From Tragulus kanchil (lineage: Eukaryota; Chordata; Mammalia; Artiodactyla; Tragulidae), in contig JAIOJX010000004.1 of the NCBI GenBank assembly GCA_022376925.1, positions 178,465,501-178,529,500 on the forward strand: 64,000 bases of DNA, in the 5' to 3' direction. How positions within the stretch are numbered: position 1 is the first letter of the stretch; each line of letters starts with the position of its first letter. Below the pieces are notes generated by a model, which had not been told where the DNA came from, did not search any database, and was given only the letters and a program-made list of their open reading frames with translations. A program made the position numbers and the translations under genes. Shown here piece by piece: positions 35,377-44,173 of the stretch.

Positions 35377-36068
35377 CAAAACAACACAGGTGGTGGCTGC
35401 CACTTGGTTTCTCGATCCCGGGCCCTCGGGGCCAGGAGGTGCCAGTGCCATCGACAACTAGGAGGGAAGTGTATTCACACCATACAAACTGTACACCGAC
35501 TGGGAGTGCGAGAGTCACAGCGGCAGGGTCGGGGGGTGGGGAGGGCTTCCAGGAGGAGGCAGCCTCTGTCTCCTCCCCAAATCCTGGCTCACCCAGGCTC
35601 TGCCAGGAACACGGATTATTGCACAAAGACAAAAAGAGTATGTGTATCTGGGCTACACAGCGGTTTCTAAGACCCAAAGCCCTTACACAGCGCAGCAAAG
35701 GGGGCCAGAGATGGCCCTGGAAACAGAAAGCTCCAGTGGGAAGATTGGGGGGAAGACAGGCAGACAGGCGGATACTGTGCACACTTCGTCCACTTTTAGG
35801 GGGCTGTCTGGTGCAGGAGAAGGCCCGGCAGGAGATAGAAAAGGGGTTGGCCACGGTAGGCCATGCCCCATCTGGTCTAGGGTCCCTTTGTACAGGTGTT
35901 GAGGTGCCCGCCAACCACCACCCTGCAGAGATCTACAGACAGACAGTATGTGGGGTGTCCAGCACCAGGGTACCCGCTCTCCGCAGGGCCAGGCCACGTG
36001 GGGTAGGGTAGGTTTGTGCTTTTGTGATGGACAGGCCGCAGGATCAGGGAGGGCAGAGGGGCTAGGCA

Positions 36069-38237
36069 CCCAACCCTTAGCCATTTTGGCTTGTCCTGGC
36101 CAGCCAGCCAAAGCTCCCCTGGTCCCCCATCATTTGGAACTCCCAGGAGCAGGCGAAGTGCCTGGGGTCGGCCTTCGGGGACCCCAGGAACCAGCCCCGT
36201 CTCTCACGACTCCTTCAGGCAAAGTTTCCATCGTCCATGTTCAGCTGTTCCCACCTCCTGACACACCCTGCTCTGGCCACCTCGCGACATCGCTCGGATG
36301 ACAGTGGGTCGCTCTTCCCACGGGCCTGTGTGCTCTGAGGGCACACAGATCGGGCAGAAGGATGGCTTTGTGTCAGACCCACCCAGGATGGGCTCTCTGC
36401 CCAGCCACCACCACGTGGTGCCACCAGGAAAGCCACCTGCCTGGCCTGAGCGCGGAGCAGCGGCCACCCGGCTCAGGGTGGCCTCGAGGAGTGAGCTGGG
36501 TGACACCTGAGCCCAGAAAGCGGAAGCTGCGGACCGGTGTCAGACGCCTCCCTTTGAACCGCGAGCCACACTCCACTCAGTCCTCCCAGGTCCCGCTGGC
36601 CATCTTCCAGCCCCGGGCACACGCGTCCCTCCAGGACACGCTGCTGTGTGTGGCCTCCCGCTCACCTCGATGGCTGGGGCCAGTGCGGGGCACAGCCCAG
36701 CAGGCGCCCCGGGCCCTCTTCTTCCCCAGACAAGCAAGTACTCCCGTGAAGAAACCGTCAGCTCGGCAAGGCTCTCTGGAGCAAGCAGCTTGGGACAAGG
36801 GCCCAGCCTGCCCCTCGGCCAACAGACCACTGTGGGCAGGAGGGGACGTGACCCCAGGACCAGCCGACCGCTCCCCTGGAGGCTGCCGCCCCGGGAGAGT
36901 AGAGCGCTGGGCATCCCCTAGCGTGTCCTCACAGCGACCCCTCAAAGAGGTGGCCCACCCTCGCGCTTCTGGGAGGGGAGAGGGAGGTTGCAGAGGCTCC
37001 AGGGCAAGTCCAGGACTGACCGCCAAGAAAGCCCAGTTCCCTCCCTGCCAGTAGAGGCCCACGGCCAGGCTGTGTCTTCTGTCTACCCACTTTGAAACAC
37101 AGGGTCACTGTTTTACATTTCAGGTACCCCGGTGCTGGCCCCTCACCGTGCCCCAACCCTTAGCCATTTTGGCTTGTCCTGGCCAGCCAGCCAAAGCTCC
37201 CCTGGTCCCCCATCATTTGGAACTCCCAGGAGCAGGCGAAGTGCCTGGGGTCGGCCTTCGGGGACCCCAGGAACCAGCCCCGTCTCTCACGACTCCTTCA
37301 GGCAAAGTTTCCATCGTCCATGTTCAGCTGTTCCCACCTCCTGACACACCCTGCTCTGGCCACCTCGCGACATCGCTCGGATGACAGTGGGTCGCTCTTC
37401 CCACGGGCCTGTGTGCTCTGAGGGCACACAGATCGGGCAGAAGGATGGCTTTGTGTCAGACCCACCCAGGATGGGCTCTCTGCCCAGCCACCACCACGTG
37501 GTGCCACCAGGAAAGCCACCTGCCTGGCCTGAGCGCGGAGCAGCGGCCACCCGGCTCAGGGTGGCCTCGAGGAGTGAGCTGGGTGACACCTGAGCCCAGA
37601 AAGCGGAAGCTGCGGACCGGTGTCAGACGCCTCCCTTTGAACCGCGAGCCACACTCCACTCAGTCCTCCCAGGTCCCGCTGGCCATCTTCCAGCCCCGGG
37701 CACACGCGTCCCTCCAGGACACGCTGCTGTGTGTGGCCTCCCGCTCACCTCGATGGCTGGGGCCAGTGCGGGGCACAGCCCAGCAGGCGCCCCGGGCCCT
37801 CTTCTTCCCCAGACAAGCAAGTACTCCCGTGAAGAAACCGTCAGCTCGGCAAGGCTCTCTGGAGCAAGCAGCTTGGGACAAGGGCCCAGCCTGCCCCTCG
37901 GCCAACAGACCACTGTGGGCAGGAGGGGACGTGACCCCAGGACCAGCCGACCGCTCCCCTGGAGGCTGCCGCCCCGGGAGAGTAGAGCGCTGGGCATCCC
38001 CTAGCGTGTCCTCACAGCGACCCCTCAAAGAGGTGGCCCACCCTCGCGCTTCTGGGAGGGGAGAGGGAGGTTGCAGAGGCTCCAGGGCAAGTCCAGGACT
38101 GACCGCCAAGAAAGCCCAGTTCCCTCCCTGCCAGTAGAGGCCCACGGCCAGGCTGTGTCTTCTGTCTACCCACTTTGAAACACAGGGTCACTGTTTTACA
38201 TTTCAGGTACCCCGGTGCTGGCCCCTCACCGTGCCCC
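36069..38237. repeat. Tandem duplication pair 8 (in CACNA1I 3' UTR)
   Basis: Unit A 36069-37151, unit B 37152-38237 (offset 1083). By eye identical through the body. The right end of B is also the left end of pair 9, so about 40 bases occur three times. Confidence 0.95.
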
Positions 38238-38722
38238 AGCCTCCTTGCTGCCTGGGCCCTGGGGGTCCTGGAGAGGCCCCTTCACCCCCTGGGGTGGCTT
38301 CCTCAGGTGTGAGGTGGGCCTGATAACCCTTCCCCCCACCAACTCTTGGGGAAAGGCTTTGCGGGCCACTTGACCTCCTCCCTTTGCATGATGCCCTGAC
38401 CCCAGGGGCCCCTATGCTGCCCCAAGAGCCAGAGCCCACCAAGAAAACCTGTCCCCACGACTCGCCAGCCCAGCCCACAGCCAAGCTCTTTAAAGTCAGG
38501 GTTTAGGAACAAGGTCCGGGGCCCCCGGCGGGGCTGCAGCGAGTCTGGTTATTGCTGAAGCTCAGTGGGTTCCCAGCTTGCGGCTTTTCCCATCCCACAA
38601 CCTCCTCGTGTCTGCGGATGACGGCACCACCGCGTCCCAACCTTCTTCCTCAAACGGACTTCAAGTCTTGATCTAAGCAATATGTCTGTGAAATCATGGG
38701 TCCAATGTACTGGATTTTCTTC

Positions 38723-38748
38723 TAATAAATACTGAAATAAATGCATTA
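38723..38748 (-). promoter_or_regulatory. CACNA1I: AU-rich element in CACNA1I 3' UTR (copy 1)
   Basis: On the transcript strand the segment reads GCATTTATTTCAGTATTTAT, with two ATTTA pentamers inside an otherwise GC-rich UTR. Such elements can mediate mRNA decay, but function here is inferred. Repeated in unit B of pair 9. Confidence 0.45.
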
Positions 38749-39852
38749 CTATTTTTTAAAAAATACTCGTCCGTGAATCCATCTGGGAAGTATTGCAATT
38801 TTGGGAAGGTGAGGGGGAGGGGGGCGGTCTGGAGAGGAAACAAGGCCCAGAGACAGGCAGCAGGGAGGAAGAGGGAGGATGCAGATCTCCAGGTGCCAGG
38901 CCAGAGTGGAAAGGCGCTGGGGCGAGGGGGGATTCCAAGGCTCGGGCAGGCACCCCCACCCCTGCTTAGGGTCCTGTCAGATCTGCTTTACCCTGAACAC
39001 CATGGAGGATGGGGGGTGGGGCGCAGAGTGGACCCAGGGACAGGGAGTGGCCGGGCGGAGCCAGGGTGGGAGGGGGTGCACAACCTCTAGGAATGCCCGT
39101 GGCTCAGGGTCCACCTGGGGGGTAAAAGGTAATCAATAACCAGCCTGATTGTCCGAGCCCGGCCGGACCAGCCCAGACCAGGAGGGTCACCTTGACCTCC
39201 AAATGTCCCACCAGCTTAATGCCCTCCCTTTCTTCCCCCAGCCTGCTACTCTCAGCTCCCTGGGTTAAAAGCTCCCAAACCTCAGCTAAAGCAGCGAAAG
39301 CCCAGTTCCTCCCCGTGCCCAGCCTCCTTGCTGACATTTCAGGTACCCGGTGCTGGCCCCTCACCGTGCCCCAGCCTCCTTGCTGCCTGGGCCCTGGGGT
39401 CCTGAGGCCCTTCACCCCCTGGGGTGGCTTCCTCAGGTGTGAGGTGGGCCTGATAACCCTTCCCCCCACCAACTCTTGGGGAAAGGCTTTGCGGGCCACT
39501 TGACCTCCTCCCTTTGCATGATGCCCTGACCCCAGGGGCCCCTATGCTGCCCCAAGAGCCAGAGCCCACCAAGAAAACCTGTCCCCACGACTCGCCAGCC
39601 CAGCCCACAGCCAAGCTCTTTAAAGTCAGGGTTTAGGAACAAGGTCCGGGGCCCCCGGCGGGGCCGCAGCGAGTCTGGTTATTGCTGAAGCTCAGTGGGT
39701 TCCCAGCTTGCGGCTTTTCCCATCCCACAACCTCCTCGTGTCTGCGGATGACGGCACCACCGCGTCCCAACTTTCTTCCTCAAACGGACTTCAAGTCTTG
39801 ATCTAAGCAATATGTCTGTGAAATCATGGGTCCAATGTACTGGATTTTCTTC

Positions 39853-39878
39853 TAATAAATACTGAAATAAATGCATTA
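39853..39878 (-). promoter_or_regulatory. CACNA1I: AU-rich element in CACNA1I 3' UTR (copy 2)
   Basis: Second copy of the two-ATTTA segment, produced by duplication pair 9. If the duplication is an artefact the UTR has only one such element. Confidence 0.4.
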
Positions 39879-40628
39879 CTATTTTTTAAAAAATACTCGT
39901 CTGTGAATCCATCTGGGAAGTATTGCAATTTTGGGAAGGTGAGGGGGAGGGCGGCGGTCTGGAGAGGAAACAAGGCCCAGAGACAGGCAGCAGGGAGGAA
40001 GAGGGAGGATGCAGATCTCCAGCTGCCAGGCCAGAGTGGAAAGGCGCTGGGGCGAGGGGGGATTCCAAGGCTCGGGCAGGCACCCCCACCCCTGCTTAGG
40101 GTCCTGTCAGATCTGCTTTACCCTGAACACCATGGAGGATGGGGGGTGGGGCGCAGAGTGGACCCAGGGACAGGGAGTGGCCGGGCGGAGCCAGGGTGGG
40201 AGGGGGTGCACAACCTCTAGGAATGCCCGTGGCTCAGGGTCCACCTGGGGGGTAAAAGGCAATCAATAACCAGCCTGATTGTCCGAGCCTGGCCGGACCA
40301 GCCCAGACCAGGAGGGTCACCTTGACCTCCAAATGTCCCACCAGCTTAATGCCCCTCCCTTTCTTCTCCCTCCTGCAGCCCTGCTACTCTCAGCTCCCTG
40401 GGTTAAAAGCTCCCCAAACCTCAGCTAAAGCAGCGCCCCCCCATCCTCCCGCGCTGTGGAGCGGCCCTCCAGCCCCACCCCTGTCCTAAAAACGTATCCC
40501 TACTCACCCCTGGTTTTTCTAAAGAAAGACATCTAACTCGTTGACTAAGAGAGTGCGTGTGCTCTGGGGCGTCTACAGAGGACTCGAGGACAGCTAGACG
40601 GTAAGGAACAAGACAGACACCCCAACAC

Positions 40629-40646
40629 GGGGCGGGGCGGGGCGGG
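40629..40646 (+). other. G-quadruplex motif opposite the CACNA1I 3' UTR
   Basis: GGGGCGGGGCGGGGCGGG on the plus strand: four G-runs with single-base loops. The mRNA carries the complementary C-runs. It also resembles tandem GC boxes. About 465 bases 3' of the stop codon. Confidence 0.5.
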
Positions 40647-40959
40647 ATCTTAGCAGCGTTTCTTCTTTAAAGCACAAAAAAATGCACCCTGAATTCCACC
40701 TCTTCTTCTAGGCTTGTCTCCCCAGCCACGGAGCCTCTGGAGGCCCACAGCCCCGTCTAGCCTGCTCTCAAGGGGGTCGGGAGGGAGACGCCAGAAATTC
40801 CAGCTGCCAAGGCCCCCGGCGGGGCCTTCTGCCCTGGAGGGGGCCCCCGACCCGCGATGCTCAACTTTAGCACTTTCTGGAAGTCATAAGCTCTCGGTAG
40901 AAAAAATAAATAAATATATATGTCTGTCTCTATGTATATGCATATGTGTACACGTCGAC

Positions 40960-41700
40960 GCACGGGCAGGACCCCGCGGGGCCCCCCGACCCCGCTCCTC
41001 CCGCCCCGACGGCGGCCCGGCGCGGCGCCCGGGTCGTGGACCCCGTATTGCTGTCTGCCCCTGGCTCCTGAGGTAAAGAAGGTGAGACGGGGCGGGCGCG
41101 CGGCGGCCCTCATCTCCGGCCCCGGCTCGCGGCGTCCCCGCCCGGCGGCGCGGCCGGGCGCGGCGGGCCCTTGCGGCGATCGGCGGCCCACGAGGGGCTG
41201 CGGGCCGGGCCGCGGGGCCGGGCGGCGGCGGCCAGGCTGCTGGTGCTGCTGAACCTGCGCGCGGGCGGGAGGCCGGGCGGCGGCGGCGGCGGCGCGAAGA
41301 GCGAGGTGAGCGAGAGGCTGCTGAGCGTCTCCGACGGCTCGCCGCCCGCGCCCCCGCCGCCCCCGCCGCCCGCGCCGGCCCGGCCGCCCGCGCCCTCCTC
41401 GTCCGAGGGGTCCATGGAGTCGTGCTGGGTGCAGCCCGGGCTGGTGGAGCCGCCGCTGCTGTGGCTGCGCTGGTGCGCCCGCAGCCCGCGCAGGCGGAAC
41501 GCGCCGCGGCCCCGCGCGCTGGGGCGGCGGCGGGCGGCGGGCGACGGGCCGGCGCGGGGCCCCGAGGCCGGCGCGGGCAGCCCCCGCGCCCGCCGCGGGC
41601 TGTCGCTCAGGGTCAGGCTGTCCTCCAGCGTGGTCTGCAGGCTGCCCGCGGAGCTGCTGCGGCTGGCCTCCAGCGACGTGTCGCTCCCGGTGGCCTGCGG
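40960..41700. other. CpG-rich island over the terminal coding exon
   Basis: By eye, CpG dinucleotides are very dense and G+C is far above the flanks, covering nearly all of exon w15 and the first 150 bases of the UTR. This is an intragenic, 3'-end CpG island rather than a recognised promoter. The density is judged by reading and was not computed. Confidence 0.6.
41110..41694 (-). CDS. CACNA1I: CACNA1I terminal coding exon w15: distal C-terminus and stop
   Basis: 585 bases, 194 codons plus TGA at 41112-41110. The acceptor is ccccgcag|GCC. It begins ATGSDTSLEASRSSSAGSLQ and continues TTLEDSLTLSDSPRRA, LRAHQRSHSSGGSTSPGC, DSMDPSDEEG and ETLSSLSLTSLFAPPPPPPG, ending GDAASRGRR. It is extremely GC-rich, with a long Gly run after DEEG and a Pro run after SLFA. 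The matched blocks follow human alpha1I closely, while the Gly/Pro/Ala-rich spacers differ in length, as expected for a disordered tail. No stop interrupts it. Confidence 0.95.
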   Translation of the reverse strand, partial: ATGSDTSLEASRSSSAGSLQTTLEDSLTLSDSPRRARGLPAPASGPRAGPSPAARRRPSARGRGAFRLRGLRAHQRSHSSGGSTSPGCTQHDSMDPSDEEGAGGRAGAGGGGGGGAGGEPSETLSSLSLTSLFAPPPPPPGLPPARRFSSTSSLAAAARPRGPARSPSWAADRRKGPPRPAAPPGGDAASRGRR

Positions 41701-42886
41701 GGAGGGCAAACGGTGGGCGCCGCGGCCCCTCCGACCGCTCAGGCGCGCATCTGGCCCGCGGGGCTTTCCTTCCCTCCCCGCCGCCCCAGCCCCCGAGCGA
41801 GCCTCTGGGTGGCCCTGCCGGCGGCCCCCGCAGAGACCGCCGACTGGGCCCGCCCCGCCCACTGCCTGATCCTCAAGGTCCTCCTACTCAGAGCCCGGCA
41901 GACCCTGGCCCCCAGCCGCAGGGGATCCCGGCTCCTGGGAGCGAAAGCCCTTGGGCCCCACCCCACCCCTGGCACTTCGCTCCCCTTACTCACCTGGCTG
42001 CGCACGCCCCCCACCTCTGCTCCAGCTGCTGCCAGAAACGCTCCTCCCTGAGACGCACCCCCTCACCCCTCACTGGCCTCCCAGCCCCTCTCCTCAAGGC
42101 TCCCCCTCAGCTCCACCCTGCCCCCAGCAGCGTTCTCCCTGGCCCGCATCACTGCCAACTGGACTATATTTTCCATGCATTTATTCTGGTTTATCACCTC
42201 TCCTCACACATCCCTGCAGCGCCCTAAGCACAAAACGGGTAAACCCCCAGGGGCAGGGATTTTGTCCCGGTGCTGCAGCCGAAGCCCGGCGGGCAGCTGG
42301 GGTCAACAGTCAGTGAACGGACAAGTCGTTGCCGGACCCCTGGGCCCGACCCTGCCTCCCCCGCTACGCCTCTACCCCTCCCCAACCCACCCAACCACCC
42401 ACAGGACAAGGATGTCAGCTCTGTGAAGGCGTAGGCTCTGTGCTCTGGGCCCTGGGGGTGCCCAGGTGGTGGCCTTGGCCAATCCAATACAGGTGGCCCC
42501 CCAGACCTGCCCCCTGACCTCCAGTCCTAGTAATCACCCCAGCCCCTGCAGCCCCCTGCTCCCCCACCCTGCAAAAGCCTCACGATGCCCCCTCCCTCCC
42601 CTCCAGCAAGAGCCCGTGCTCTCCTTCAGGGCCCTCTCTGGCCCCCCCCACACTCTCCTGTGCCCTGATGCCCTAGGACCCCGCCTGCCCACTTTCTCAG
42701 CCTCCGGTACCACCTCCTCCTCAAGTCTCAGCACTATCCCCCACCTTCTCAAGTGCCCCCCGCCCCGGCCACCACCCTGTCCCGTGCCTTTGGTGGGGCC
42801 AGCCCCCTCCTCCCTCACCTTGGACTTCAAGACCCCTCTGGGATGTCCCCTGACAGGAGAGCTCTCAGAGCCCGGAGGGGCCGTAC
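41695..42886 (-). other. CACNA1I: CACNA1I intron w14-w15
   Basis: Canonical gtacgg...ccgcag intron on the minus strand. It holds an L2-like stretch around 42140-42310 and pyrimidine-rich sequence. Its part above 42480 is within pair 10. Confidence 0.75.
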
Positions 42887-43083
42887 CTGCTGAAGGAGGG
42901 TGCAGTTGACGCTCGGCGACCGCAGGGAGGCCCAGGAGCCCTGCAGGGCGATCTTGGGGAGCGTTCCGGCACCAGCGCCCTTCTCCTGCCCTTTCTGGCT
43001 GGCCACGGCAGGGTGGAAGAACTCGGCCGGCATGGGAAGCAGTGGGCTGGAGGCATCCGGCGAGAAGGGGCTTGGGGGTGCGG
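42887..43083 (-). CDS. CACNA1I: CACNA1I exon w14, second copy (tandem duplicate, R to Q)
   Basis: Near-identical to 43977-44173 at an offset of 1090 bases. One coding difference turns the penultimate Arg codon (CGG) into Gln (CAG), a CpG-type transition. It is adjacent to the intron leading to the terminal exon. An allele, a base error or a duplicate with one mutation are all compatible. Confidence 0.87.
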
Positions 43084-43976
43084 CTGGGAAGGGAAGAGAA
43101 GGGCAGGGGAGCAGGCTCAGGTGGGCCCTAAGGGAAGCTGGCAGGAAGGCCCCCCAACGGACTGGCTGCGACCCCCTGGGCAAGCCTCCCGCTCTGAGCC
43201 TCGTGTGTCTGTCATGAGAGCAAGAGAGGAACGCCGAGCCTGCCTTGTGTGTCCGGGAGGACAGGCACTGGGCAGTGGTGGGTTTTGGAGCCAAGCAGAC
43301 CTGGGCTCAAGGCCCCGTAGGCTTCTTCCTCTCTAACTGGGGACCAGCTCCCCACCTTGAGGAGTGGAGACAAGGCTGTAGGAGCAAGAGGGAGCTGTGG
43401 AGCCGAGCCCGTGCACAGCAGGGACCACTCACTGCCCTGTCCTGACACCCAGGGGCCTGGCCAGGCCTGGGGCACCCCAGGACGGCAGGCCGGGGCACCA
43501 CGCTGGACAGCAGAGCAGACAGAGCCTGGGGATGGAGAGAAATGAGAGCGGGCAGGTCCGGGCGGGTAGGGGCAGCCTCTGCTCGCAGTCCCCGCTGGAA
43601 GCGAGCAGAAGCGCAATCCAATACAGGTGGCCCCCAGACCTGCCCCTGACCTCCAGTCCTTCCCAGCCCCTGCAGCCCCTCCCCCCTCCCCTCCAGCAAG
43701 AGCCCGTGCTCTCCTTCAGGGCCCTCTCTGGCCCCCCCCACACTCTCCTGTGCCCTGATGCCCTAGGACCCCGCCTGCCCACTTTCTCAGCCTCCGGTAC
43801 CACCTCCTCCTCAAGTCTCAGCACTATCCCCCACCTTCTCAAGTGCCCCCCGCCCCGGCCACCACCCTGTCCCGTGCCTTTGGTGGGGCCAGCCCCCTCC
43901 TCCCTCACCTTGGACTTCAAGACCCCTCTGGGATGTCCCCTGACAGGAGAGCTCTCAGAGCCCGGAGGGGCCGTAC

Positions 43977-44173
43977 CTGCCGAAGGAGGGTGCAGTTGAC
44001 GCTCGGCGACCGCAGGGAGGCCCAGGAGCCCTGCAGGGCGATCTTGGGGAGCGTTCCGGCACCAGCGCCCTTCTCCTGCCCTTTCTGGCTGGCCACAGCA
44101 GGGTGGAAGAACTCGGCCGGCATGGGAAGCAGTGGGCTGGAGGCATCCGGCGAGAAGGGGCTTGGGGGTGCGG
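43977..44173 (-). CDS. CACNA1I: CACNA1I exon w14, upstream copy: C-terminal tail
   Basis: 197 bases. It completes a split Ala, then encodes APPSPFSPDASSPLLPMPAE, FFHPAVASQKGQEKGAGAGT, LPKIALQGSWASLRSPSVNC and TLLRQ, ending on a codon boundary. The acceptor is cttcccag|CCG and the donor CAG|gtacgg. This copy keeps the Arg of TLLRQ found in human, whereas the copy at 42887-43083 has Gln. Using both copies would shift the frame. Confidence 0.91.

Larger units (their letters stand above)
38199..40436. repeat. Tandem duplication pair 9 (in CACNA1I 3' UTR)
   Basis: Unit A 38199-39333, unit B 39334-40436 (offset 1135, later 1130). C-runs and G-runs are shortened at the left of B. The last 40 bases of A are a patchwork of sequence found elsewhere nearby. 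Confidence 0.95.
35350..41109 (-). other. CACNA1I: CACNA1I 3' untranslated region
   Basis: Runs from the base after the TGA to just past the AATAAA at 35376-35371. As printed it is about 5.7 kb, but it contains duplication pairs 8 and 9. Removing one unit of each leaves about 3.5 kb, close to my recollection of the human 3' UTR length. It contains no recognisable SINE or LINE, in contrast to the flank beyond 35,000, which supports exonic status. The exact cleavage site is inferred. Confidence 0.75.

Noticed and set aside
38723..38748. AATAAA hexamers on the plus strand inside the CACNA1I UTR
   Set aside because: They are on the wrong strand for CACNA1I, and no plus-strand gene ends here. On the mRNA they read as TTTATT, part of an AU-rich stretch.
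41171..41869. Plus-strand open frame of 232 codons over the CpG island
   Set aside because: Mirror image of the real terminal exon of CACNA1I, which is supported by homology and splice phase.
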